Source: Pilimelia columellifera (lineage in GTDB: Bacteria > Actinomycetota > Actinomycetes > Mycobacteriales > Micromonosporaceae). From it: a stretch of DNA of 5,302 nt. Within the stretch, counting starts at the first letter, position 1, and each line of letters starts with the position of its first letter. The notes beneath the pieces are model-generated. The model searched no databases. It saw only the letters and a list, made by a program, of their open reading frames with translations, and had not been told where the DNA came from. This document shows, piece by piece, positions 1-5,302 of this stretch. Location: positions 1-5,302 of the forward strand of contig NZ_BAAARY010000050.1 in NCBI RefSeq assembly GCF_039532605.1, in the 5' to 3' direction. The position numbers and the translations under genes are program-made.

Positions 1-412
1 GCATAGACCAACCATCCGCAGCCACGTGATGCACCACCACCACCAACACAAACTCCCGCTCACCGACCACCAACAACCGCACCAACAACGGCAGCTCACC
101 CGATGCGAGGTCAAATCGGTGGCCGGCCACCACGGCGATCTCCGCCGCCACGTCGTCGGCTTGGACCCCGACCACGGCGAAGTCCAGGTCGGGATCGTCG
201 AGGACAACCTGGACCGCCCCCGAGTCATCCTCGGCGAAGGTGGTCCGAAGGGTCTCGTGCCGGCGGACCACGTCACCCAGCGCGGCGCGCAAGGCCTCCA
301 CGTCGAGGTCGCCGTGGAGCCGCATGGGCATGGGAATGTTGTAGGTGGCGCTCGGTCCCTCCACCCGGTTCAGGAACCACAGCCGGCTCTGCGCCGCCGA
401 CAGGGGGATCCG
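1..412 (-). other. Condensation domain, LCL type, truncated by window edge
   Basis: Residues ~1056-1192 of the second protein: the first third of a condensation domain. It opens with IPLSAAQSRLWFLNR (C1, LCL wording), then SATYNIPMPMRL and RRHETLRTTF (C2), and reaches HHVAADGWSM (C3, catalytic motif at 11-31) before the sequence ends. The SAAQSRLWFL form is typical of condensation domains whose donor residue is L. This fits a preceding module with no epimerase. It shows at least one more module beyond the left edge. The last ~31 codons use TTG and T-ending codons far more than the rest of the gene. Confidence 0.93.
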
Positions 413-3400
413 CGATGGCCGCGACGCAACTGGTACCACCGGTGGCCGGCGCCCCTCGGCCTCGTCGAGCACCTCGGCCAGGCCAGCGACGGTAGGGAGG
501 TCGAAAATCCGCCGCACGGGCAGCTCGACATCCAGCGACGCTCGGATGCGGCCGGCCAACTTCGTGGCGAGCAGTGAATGCCCGCCAAGGGCGAAGAAGT
601 CATCGTCGATTCCCACGCGACCTACACCCAGCACCTCGCCGAAGAGCCCGCAGAGAATCTCCTCCCTGGGGCTTCGGGGAGCTCGCCCCCCGACGGCGCC
701 GTGCAGCTCCGGTACGGGCAGGGCCCGGATATCGACCTTTCCGTTCGGGGTCACCGGCATGGCAGGCAGAGTCACCACCACCGTCGGGACCAGGTAGGCC
801 GGCAGCCGTTCGGCGAGGTAACTACGCAGGTCGTCGGGTTCCTGACCCGGGTGGGCGACCACATAGCCGACAAGGCGCGGGCCGTCCTCGTGGTCGGTGT
901 GGGCGACGACGACAGCCTGGGCGACCGCCGGATGGACGTTCAACGCTGCCGCAACCTCGCCCGGCTCGACCCGGAAGCCCCGGATTTTTACCTGGTCGTC
1001 GACGCGGCCCAGGTAGTCGAGCCGCCCGTCGTCCCGCCACCGGGCTCGGTCGCCGGTGCGGTACATCCGGTGGCCGGGAGGCCCGTACGGGTCGGCGACG
1101 AATCGTTCCGCCGTGAGCGCCGGCTGCCCCGAGTATCCCCGCGCAAGGCCGGGCCCGGCCAGATAGAGCTCGCCAGCCGTTTCGATGGGTGATGGGGCGA
1201 GCCGGTGATCGAGCACGTAGGTGCGGGCGCCGTCGATCGGCCGACCGATCGACGGCGCCCCATTGTCAGCCAGGGAATCGCTCATCGTCGCGCAGACGGT
1301 GTACTCCGTAGGGCCGTACGCATTGATCATGCGGCGGCCGGGTGCCCACCGGTCGACCAGAGCGGGCGAGCACGCCTCGCCGGCGACGACCAGGGTGCAG
1401 CGGGGGGCGAGCGCATTCGCCGGCAGCACGGCGAGCGCCGTAGGCGGCAACGTGATGCAGGTGATGGCCCGCTCTAGGACCAAATCCGCCAGCGGCTGAC
1501 CGGGCAGCATGCGATCGTCGTCCGCCGTGAGCACCAAGGTGGCGCCGGCCGCGAGAGTAACCCACAGCTCAGAGCTCGTAGCGTCGAAGCCGAGCGCCGC
1601 GAACTGCAGAACCCTCTCCCCAGGGCCTAGCGCGAAGGTCCGCGCCTGCCCGGTGGTCAGGGCGGCCAGCCCATGGTGCGTTACCACGACACCCTTCGGT
1701 CGGCCGGTCGACCCGGACGTGAAGATGAGATAGGCCGGGTGGCTGGTCGTCAGCGGCGTGGTGCGGTCGGCGTCCGTCGGATCGTGATCCGGCTCCCCGC
1801 TGGCGTCCGTCGCGTCCAACAGCAGCACCGGCACCCCAGCAGGAAGGGTCAGCGTCGCCGCGATCACCGTGGTGGTGATGAGACAAGCCGGACGAGTCTC
1901 GGCCAGGCGATCCGCGATCCGGCCGACCGGGTGCGCGGGATCGAGCGGCAGGTACGCTGCGCCGGCCTTGGCGACGGCGAGCAGCGCCATCGGCAGGTCA
2001 GCTGTCCGCGGCAGTGCCACCGCTACCAGCTGCTCCGGACCGATCCCGCTGGCGATGAGCCGGTGAGCCCACCGGTTCGCCCGGTGATTGAGGTCGGCGA
2101 AGGACACGGCTCCGTCGTCATCGAGCACCGCCACATCGTCCGGACCTCGACGCACCTGCCGCTCGACAAGAGCGGGCAGGGTCGCCGGCGCCGGCGGTTC
2201 GGAACCGGTGGACCAGGCGAGCAGCTGCCGCCCCTCACCCGGCAACACCACATCCAGCCCGTCGACCGTAATCTCGGCGCTGTCGGCGAGCCGTTCCAGC
2301 ACCAGCGCAACGCGGTCCGCGATACGGCGCGCCGCATCGGGGCCGAAGATGCTGGGCCGATAATCCACGCGTAGCAGGAGTTCGGCGCCGGGCGCCGCCA
2401 CCAGCGCCAGAGGGAAATGGGTGCCGTCCTGGCCGCGTACCGCCGTGACGCGCAGTTGGTCCGCGGCGGACTGCCCCGAGCCTCGGTCGTCCGCGCCGGT
2501 CTCCGGCCGAGTGCCGGCGGGATAGTTCTCGAACACGGTCGGCGCGTCGAACAGCTTGGACGAGCCCACGAGCCGCTGAATCTCCGCCAGGCCGAGATGG
2601 TGATACGGCAGCATCCCCAGGCTCTCCGCCTGCATCCGCCTGACCAGGTCGCCGAGTGTCTCCCCGCCGCGCAGTCGGACGCGCAGCGGCACCGTATTGA
2701 TGAACAAGCCCACCATGGACTCGACGCCCGGAACCTCCGGTGGCCGGCCGGAAACGGTGATGCCAGTGACCACATCCGTGCGCCCGGTGAGGTGAGCGAG
2801 TACCAGGACCCACGCCGCCTGCACGGCCGTACTGAGCGTGACCCCGTTGGAGCGGCACCAGGAAACCAACCGGTCGGTCACCGGCCGATCAAGCGTTCGA
2901 CGCTGTTGGTGGGGCAGTTCCGCCTCCACACCAACGTGCGGAGCAACCAGTGTGGGGCCGTCGAGGTCGGCGAGCGCCTCCCGCCATGCCGCCTGTCCCT
3001 GCTTCGGGTCCTGGTCGGTGAGCCAGGAGAGGTAACGCCGGTACGGAGCAACTGGCGGCAGCTCGGGTGCCTTCCCCCGGCCGTGGTACAGGGCGAGCAG
3101 GTCGCGCCACACCAGGGCAGTCGACCAGCCGTCGACGAGGATGTGGTGCATCGTCAGCACCAGCCGGTGCCGTTGCGGCGCCAACCGGATCAGCGTGAAC
3201 CGGACCAGCGGCGGCCGGCTCAGGTGGAAGCGCGTGGCCCGGTCCGAGGTCACGATGTGGCGGGCCGCCACATCGCGCTCGGGCTCCGGGGTATCGGTCA
3301 GGTCGTGCACCGCAAAGGGCAGCTCGACAGCCGACGGAATCACCTGCACCGGGTTGGTAAGCCCCCGGTGCCGAAATCCCGCCCGGAGGTTCGGATGTCG

Positions 3401-3577
3401 CACCAGGAGCGCCTGCCCGGCCGCGCGCAGCGCGGGCACGTCGAGCGGACCTTCCAGGTCGACGATGAGCTGAGCCGCGTACACGTCGAGCGCGGACTCG
3501 TCGTACAGGTTGTGGAAGAGCATCCCTTCCTGCAGCGGGGTGAGCGGGAGAATATCGTCAAGTCCGGCGCGGCTCAT
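1..3577 (-). CDS. NRPS, N-terminal part: C(DCL)-A(Tyr-like)-T-C(LCL, truncated by window)
   Basis: This is the N-terminal 1192 residues of a second nonribosomal peptide synthetase, open from the ATG at 3575-3577 to the left edge with no stop. The order is docking N-terminus and D-donor condensation domain (residues ~1-440), adenylation (~470-955), carrier (~968-1038), then the start of an L-donor condensation domain (~1056-1192). Key residues are present: HHILVDG (144-150), A3 TSGSTGRPKG (620-629), YRTGD (839-843), the A10 lysine (947) and the carrier serine (1001). It should accept a D-ending peptide from the upstream protein, activate and add one aromatic residue, probably L-tyrosine, and hand it on in cis. 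No epimerization or methylation domain sits in the visible module. The start overlaps the upstream stop as ATGA. An in-frame ATG at 3590-3592 is an alternative that would add five residues (MGQGR). The real protein must be much longer, because a second module has only begun. The final product is unknown. Confidence 0.96.
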   Translation of the reverse strand, partial: MSRAGLDDILPLTPLQEGMLFHNLYDESALDVYAAQLIVDLEGPLDVPALRAAGQALLVRHPNLRAGFRHRGLTNPVQVIPSAVELPFAVHDLTDTPEPERDVAARHIVTSDRATRFHLSRPPLVRFTLIRLAPQRHRLVLTMHHILVDGWSTALVWRDLLALYHGRGKAPELPPVAPYRRYLSWLTDQDPKQGQAAWREALADLDGPTLVAPHVGVEAELPHQQRRTLDRPVTDRLVSWCRSNGVTLSTAVQAAWVLVLAHLTGRTDVVTGITVSGRPPEVPGVESMVGLFINTVPLRVRLRGGETLGDLVRRMQAESLGMLPYHHLGLAEIQRLVGSSKLFDAPTVFENYPAGTRPETGADDRGSGQSAADQLRVTAVRGQDGTHFPLALVAAPGAELLLRVDYRPSIFGPDAARRIADRVALVLERLADSAEITVDGLDVVLPGEGRQLLAWSTGSEPPAPATLPALVERQVRRGPDDVAVLDDDGAVSFADLNHRANRWAHRLIASGIGPEQLVAVALPRTADLPMALLAVAKAGAAYLPLDPAHPVGRIADRLAETRPACLITTTVIAATLTLPAGVPVLLLDATDASGEPDHDPTDADRTTPLTTSHPAYLIFTSGSTGRPKGVVVTHHGLAALTTGQARTFALGPGERVLQFAALGFDATSSELWVTLAAGATLVLTADDDRMLPGQPLADLVLERAITCITLPPTALAVLPANALAPRCTLVVAGEACSPALVDRWAPGRRMINAYGPTEYTVCATMSDSLADNGAPSIGRPIDGARTYVLDHRLAPSPIETAGELYLAGPGLARGYSGQPALTAERFVADPYGPPGHRMYRTGDRARWRDDGRLDYLGRVDDQVKIRGFRVEPGEVAAALNVHPAVAQAVVVAHTDHEDGPRLVGYVVAHPGQEPDDLRSYLAERLPAYLVPTVVVTLPAMPVTPNGKVDIRALPVPELHGAVGGRAPRSPREEILCGLFGEVLGVGRVGIDDDFFALGGHSLLATKLAGRIRASLDVELPVRRIFDLPTVAGLAEVLDEAEGRRPPVVPVASRPSRIPLSAAQSRLWFLNRVEGPSATYNIPMPMRLHGDLDVEALRAALGDVVRRHETLRTTFAEDDSGAVQVVLDDPDLDFAVVGVQADDVAAEIAVVAGHRFDLASGELPLLVRLLVVGEREFVLVVVVHHVAADGWSM
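464..676 (-). other. Carrier (T/PCP) domain, LGGHSL type, preceding C
   Basis: Residues ~968-1038 of the second protein, starting after the PRSPREE linker. The core reads DDDFFALGGHSLLATKL, with the phosphopantetheine serine at residue 1001 (codon 575-577). The His before Ser is usual for carriers that pass their load straight to a condensation domain, as the next domain shows. It should carry the L-aromatic residue activated by the adjacent adenylation domain. Confidence 0.95.
713..2170 (-). other. Adenylation domain, predicted Tyr (aromatic) specificity
   Basis: Residues ~470-955 of the second protein. It activates an amino acid as the aminoacyl-AMP and loads it on the adjacent carrier. 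Core motifs are all present: VAKAGAAYLPLD (A2), YLIFTSGSTGRPKG (A3), GFDATSSELW (A4), NAYGPTEYTVCAT (A5), GELYLAGPGLARGY (A6), YRTGD (A7), GRVDDQVKIRGFRVE (A8), LPAYLVP (A9) and NGKVD (A10). Aligning by eye to GrsA gives pocket residues D665, A666, S669, T709, V730, A732, A753, V761, C762, K947, i.e. DASTVAAVCK. That is the GrsA phenylalanine code (DAWTIAAICK) with Trp239 changed to Ser and two Ile-to-Val changes. From memory it equals a tabulated tyrosine code. No methyltransferase is inserted between A8 and A9. The adenylation call is near certain; tyrosine is likely, another aromatic possible. Confidence 0.92.
1225..1260. repeat. Perfect inverted repeat, 16-bp arms with 4-base loop, inside the A domain
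   Basis: The left arm GGGCGCCGTCGATCGG (1225-1240) and the right arm (1245-1260) are exact reverse complements, separated by CCGA (1241-1244). Pairing stops at 1224/1261. The stem is GC-rich, so RNA from either strand could form a strong hairpin. In the real frame the element encodes roughly GAPSIGRPIDGA (residues 773-784), between motifs A5 and A6, and leaves the protein intact. It lacks a following T-run and sits mid-gene, so it is not a standard terminator. Its function, if any, is unknown. Confidence 0.85.
2258..3556 (-). other. Condensation domain, DCL type
   Basis: Residues ~8-440 of the second protein, a full-length condensation domain. Motifs are LTPLQEGMLFH (C1), RHPNLRAGF (C2), MHHILVDGWS (C3, catalytic HHxxxDG at 3128-3148), VSGRPPEVPGVESMVGLFINTVP at residues 275-297 (C4/C5 region) and LFDAPTVFENYP. 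The QEGMLFH wording of C1 and the HHILVDGWS form of C3 are typical of domains that take a D-configured donor, unlike the SAAQSRLWFL form at the other end of this gene. This agrees with the upstream protein ending in an epimerization domain. It joins the incoming D-residue chain to the aminoacyl group on the carrier at 464-676. Confidence 0.93.
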
Positions 3578-3592
3578 TCGTCCCTGTCCCAT
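3574..3592 (-). promoter_or_regulatory. ATGA stop/start overlap with an alternative upstream ATG
   Basis: The upstream TGA (3574-3576) and the downstream ATG (3575-3577) share bases as ATGA, an arrangement typical of translational coupling. A purine-rich stretch on the minus strand (GGGACAGGGACGA, 3578-3590) lies just before this ATG. Its GGGA is about nine bases upstream and its AGGGA only three, so a modest ribosome site is possible. A second in-frame ATG at 3590-3592 would give a 19-base overlap, but its upstream bases (GAAGCTGA) are a weaker ribosome site. I prefer 3577. There is no room for a promoter between the genes, so they should share a transcript. Confidence 0.75.
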
Positions 3593-3657
3593 TCAGCTTC
3601 GAGAAGGTCAATTTCGGATTGGTCCAGTCCGGTGAGCGCAACGTCGGAAGGCGTCAG
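3574..3657 (-). other. C-terminal docking (COM donor-like) tail
   Basis: The last ~27 residues after the E domain begin with LTPSDVALTGLD and end with a short helix-like acidic stretch, EIDLLEAEWDRDE (seven acidic residues, one Arg). In NRPS systems such as the tyrocidine synthetases, the segment starting at TPSD after a C-terminal E domain is the donor COM docking region. It pairs with the N-terminus of the partner that starts with a condensation domain. The gene immediately downstream encodes such a partner. Docking is inferred from position and wording; pairing specificity cannot be judged from sequence alone. Confidence 0.7.
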
Positions 3658-5302
3658 TCCGCCACCGTCAGCGCGGGCGTGCTGGACGAGAGCTGTCAGC
3701 GCGTCAAACCAGGCCTGTGTTACCTCGCGGATCTGGCTTTCGGCGAACAATCCGTCCGGCCACACCCAGGTCGACTCGAGGTGCAGCCCAGCGCCGGCGT
3801 CGCGCACGATCGCCACAATCTCCAGGGCATGCGGCAGCCGCATCGCAGGGTCTTGGCCGACCACGCCGGGCACGTCCGTCGCTACCGACCAGTCGGCGTC
3901 GGTGCCGCTGGCGGCTGCCGGCGCCCGCCCGAGGTAATTGAGGCCGACCTGCGGCTGTGCGAGCCGGGCCAGGACGGCCCCGGTGCGCCGGTCGGAGTAA
4001 CGAAGCAGCCCGTATCCGAGTCCGATGCCGGTGACCGTCCGAAGGTGCTCCTTGACCTGCTTGAGAACGGTACCGACGGCCGCGCCCCCGCCCCGGAGGA
4101 TCGAGGGATCCGCGGATCCGGTATCGAGTCGCGCCGGATGGCTCGTGGTGAACCAGCCGACAGTGCGAGACAGATCCACACCACCGACCAGCTCCTCGGC
4201 ACGACCGTGGCCCTCCAGGTCGACCAGCAGGCCCCGCGGGCCGGCCAGGCCGGTGGTCCGGAAGGCGATTGCCAGGGCGGCCATGAGGACATCGGTCATC
4301 TCCGCGTGGAAGACGCTCGTCACCTCGGACAGCACGGCCTCGGTGATGTCCGGTGCCAGTCTGACGGTGAGCCCGGTGGCCGAGGCCACGATGTCCTTCT
4401 CCGGGTCGAGCGGGCGACCCCCCAGCGGGGCATCCGGCGGGCCGAGAACCTCGGTCCACACCGGAAGCTCCGCCTGCCGCTGCGGCTGCCGACCCCAGTC
4501 GGCGAGGCGGCGAGCCCAGGTACGCAGCGAGGTACCCACCGGTGCGAGCTGCACCGGCCCTCCGGCGGCCACCGCATCCCACGCCTCGGCGAGGTCGGGT
4601 AGGAGAATCCGCCAGGACACCGCGTCGACAGCGAGGTGGTGCACGACCAGCACCAGCCGACCCGAACGATCGACGCCCCGGTCGAACCACACCGCCTGCA
4701 CCAGGCTGCCGTCGATGGCCAGCCGTTGGCGAGCTGCGGCTGCCTCCGCGCGGACGCGGTCTACGTATGCGGCCTCGTCCAGACCGGTCACGTCGACGCG
4801 CCGCAGGCAGTCGTGTGCCCGTACCGAACCGGGCGGGCCGATGGTGAGGGTCCAACCGGCGTCCCCGGCGGCGTGGGCGCGCATCCGGAGCGCGTCGTGG
4901 TGGTCGAGCAGGATCTGCAAAACCTCGGTCAGCTGTTCGTAGCGGGCGACGCCCGGGGTGCGCAGGAACCGTGACTGGTGGAAGCCGTCTACCCGCCCGC
5001 CCAACTCAGCCAGCCAGCGCACGATCGGGGTGAGCAGCACGTCGCCGACGCCGGCGCCCGGTTCCTCGGCGCGCTCGTCCGCCGCCTCCTGAACCTGCAC
5101 GGCCAGCTCAGCGACTGTCTGGTGCTCGAAGACCTGCCGAGCCGACAGGGCCAGTTTCGCCCTTCGGGCCCGGCTGGACAGCTGGATGGAGCTGATGCTG
5201 TCGCCGCCGAGGTTGAAGAAGTTGTCGTCGATGGTGATGTGGTTGAGGCCGAGTACTTCGGCGAAGAGTGTGCAGAGGATTTCTTCGCGGGGGTTTCGTG
5301 GT
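3574..5302 (-). CDS. NRPS, C-terminal part: carrier (T) + epimerization (E) + docking tail; 5' end outside window
   Basis: This is the C-terminal 575 residues of a nonribosomal peptide synthetase, a cytosolic megaenzyme. The frame is open from the right edge (first full codon at 5301) to a TGA at 3574-3576, so the true start lies beyond the window. Residues 1-7 (PRNPREE) are the usual linker after an adenylation domain. Residues ~3-70 are a carrier domain with LGGDSI, whose Ser35 takes the phosphopantetheine arm. Residues ~85-543 are an epimerization domain with HHLAVDAVSW, EGHGR, RTVGWFT, GLGYG and GLNYLG. A short acidic tail follows with no thioesterase. By family knowledge, the E domain racemises the alpha carbon of the carrier-bound residue so that the next enzyme can take the D form. 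The adenylation domain choosing that residue is not visible. An internal GTG at 5100 begins an apparent 508-residue ORF but is a valine codon inside the carrier domain. The next gene overlaps this one by four bases. Family and domain calls are firm; the product is unknown. Confidence 0.96.
   Translation of the reverse strand, partial: PRNPREEILCTLFAEVLGLNHITIDDNFFNLGGDSISSIQLSSRARRAKLALSARQVFEHQTVAELAVQVQEAADERAEEPGAGVGDVLLTPIVRWLAELGGRVDGFHQSRFLRTPGVARYEQLTEVLQILLDHHDALRMRAHAAGDAGWTLTIGPPGSVRAHDCLRRVDVTGLDEAAYVDRVRAEAAAARQRLAIDGSLVQAVWFDRGVDRSGRLVLVVHHLAVDAVSWRILLPDLAEAWDAVAAGGPVQLAPVGTSLRTWARRLADWGRQPQRQAELPVWTEVLGPPDAPLGGRPLDPEKDIVASATGLTVRLAPDITEAVLSEVTSVFHAEMTDVLMAALAIAFRTTGLAGPRGLLVDLEGHGRAEELVGGVDLSRTVGWFTTSHPARLDTGSADPSILRGGGAAVGTVLKQVKEHLRTVTGIGLGYGLLRYSDRRTGAVLARLAQPQVGLNYLGRAPAAASGTDADWSVATDVPGVVGQDPAMRLPHALEIVAIVRDAGAGLHLESTWVWPDGLFAESQIREVTQAWFDALTALVQHARADGGGLTPSDVALTGLDQSEIDLLEAEWDRDE
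3673..5049 (-). other. Epimerization (E) domain, apparently active
   Basis: About 460 residues, full length for the family (residues ~85-543 of the visible protein). Motifs in order are LTPIVRWL (E1-like), FHQSRFL, HHLAVDAVSW (active-site motif at 4612-4641, second His codon at 4636-4638), LEGHGRAEE, DLSRTVGWFTTSHP, GIGLGYGLLRY and PQVGLNYLGR. RTVGWFT and EGHGR distinguish an E domain from a condensation domain. Two small departures from the consensus as I remember it are Ala where Glu usually follows EGHGR, and His where Tyr is common in the GWFT motif. Neither touches the HHxxxD residues, so activity is expected. It should give a D residue at this position of the peptide. Confidence 0.94.
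4106..4119. repeat. 14-bp perfect palindrome (two GGATCC units)
   Basis: GGATCCGCGGATCC is its own reverse complement. It lies within the E-domain coding sequence where the protein reads around GSADPS. Short palindromes like this occur by chance in GC-rich genes, and no role is implied. Confidence 0.6.
5092..5295 (-). other. Carrier (T/PCP) domain, LGGDSI type, preceding E
   Basis: Peptidyl carrier domain at about residues 3-70 of the first protein. The core reads DDNFFNLGGDSISSIQL, with the phosphopantetheine serine at residue 35 (codon 5197-5199). Carriers paired with an epimerization domain typically have Asp before the serine (GGDS), while those feeding a condensation or thioesterase domain usually have His (GGHS). 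The second protein's carrier, at 464-676, shows the His form. The first ~35 codons use CTC and GAA heavily, unlike the codons after them. Confidence 0.95.

Noticed and set aside
31..45. CAC/CCA trinucleotide run as a microsatellite or repeat array
   Set aside because: Only a few units, fully explained by consecutive valine codons (GTG) on the coding strand.
26..577. Open frame on the plus strand beginning with a histidine run
   Set aside because: The His run is the antisense of a GTG (valine) run just before the C3 motif of the LCL condensation domain. It is not a metal-binding protein.
1225..1260. Hairpin as a Rho-independent terminator
   Set aside because: It lies mid-gene, has no T-run on either side in the reading direction, and the reading frame continues on both sides.
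1673..2374. 233-codon open frame on the plus strand
   Set aside because: Antisense to the N-terminal part of the adenylation domain, including motifs A2 and A3. A compositional shadow.
2417..3937. 506-codon open frame on the plus strand
   Set aside because: It runs antisense across the C-terminus of the first NRPS and the condensation and docking region of the second. Both opposite frames carry recognisable catalytic motifs throughout. Its translation is Arg-, Gly- and Pro-rich with no domain, as expected from GC-rich antisense.
3619..4602. 327-codon open frame on the plus strand
   Set aside because: Antisense to the E domain, which has full motifs in the opposite strand. No recognisable protein features.
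3704..4855. 383-codon minus-strand open frame overlapping the E domain in another frame
   Set aside because: It shows no motifs, while the alternative minus frame over the same bases carries the complete set of E-domain motifs.
3574..5100. A 508-residue gene starting at GTG 5100
   Set aside because: The frame stays open upstream through the carrier-domain core to the window edge, and the GTG is an internal valine codon. The stand-alone E protein is an artefact of a missing 5' end.
1..5302. CRISPR array, tRNA or rRNA, insertion sequence or attachment site
   Set aside because: No regularly spaced repeats, RNA-gene signatures, transposase motifs or terminal repeats were seen. The window is filled by two NRPS coding sequences.

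Overview
The whole window is coding sequence of a nonribosomal peptide synthetase (NRPS) assembly line, and every real gene reads on the minus strand. The DNA is very GC-rich, most codons end in G or C, and I saw no TTA codon in either real frame. Together with the wording of the NRPS core motifs, this points to an actinobacterium such as Streptomyces, Micromonospora, Actinoplanes or a relative. The genus cannot be fixed from this sequence.

In transcription order (right to left), the window opens inside a first NRPS protein at 5302. It holds the end of the adenylation-to-carrier linker, a carrier (T/PCP) domain with the motif LGGDSI, a complete epimerization (E) domain, and a short acidic C-terminal tail ending at a TGA (3574-3576). 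A second NRPS gene starts at an ATG overlapping that stop (ATGA, 3574-3577) and stays open for 1192 codons to the left edge. It encodes a condensation domain of the D-donor type (DCL), an adenylation domain with all the usual core motifs and an aromatic, probably tyrosine, specificity code (DASTVAAVCK), a carrier domain with LGGHSL, and the first ~135 residues of an L-donor type (LCL) condensation domain. That last domain is cut just after its HHxxxDG motif.

The two proteins should work in series. The first ends by converting the residue on its carrier to the D form. The second accepts that D-configured chain through its N-terminal DCL domain, adds an L-aromatic residue (probably L-Tyr), and passes it to a further module beyond the left edge. 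The predicted fragment is ...-D-Xaa-L-Tyr(?)-Yaa-.... The acidic tail after the E domain and the short N-terminus before the C domain fit a COM-type docking pair. The overlapping start suggests translational coupling. No thioesterase, promoter, terminator, RNA gene, mobile element or CRISPR array is visible.

The architecture is ordinary for an actinobacterial NRPS, and I see no sign of an undescribed system. The non-routine observations are a 36-base perfect hairpin inside the adenylation-domain coding sequence, abrupt local codon-usage changes at both edges that suggest a mosaic gene, the ambiguous start of the second gene, and the predicted docking and stereochemical logic.
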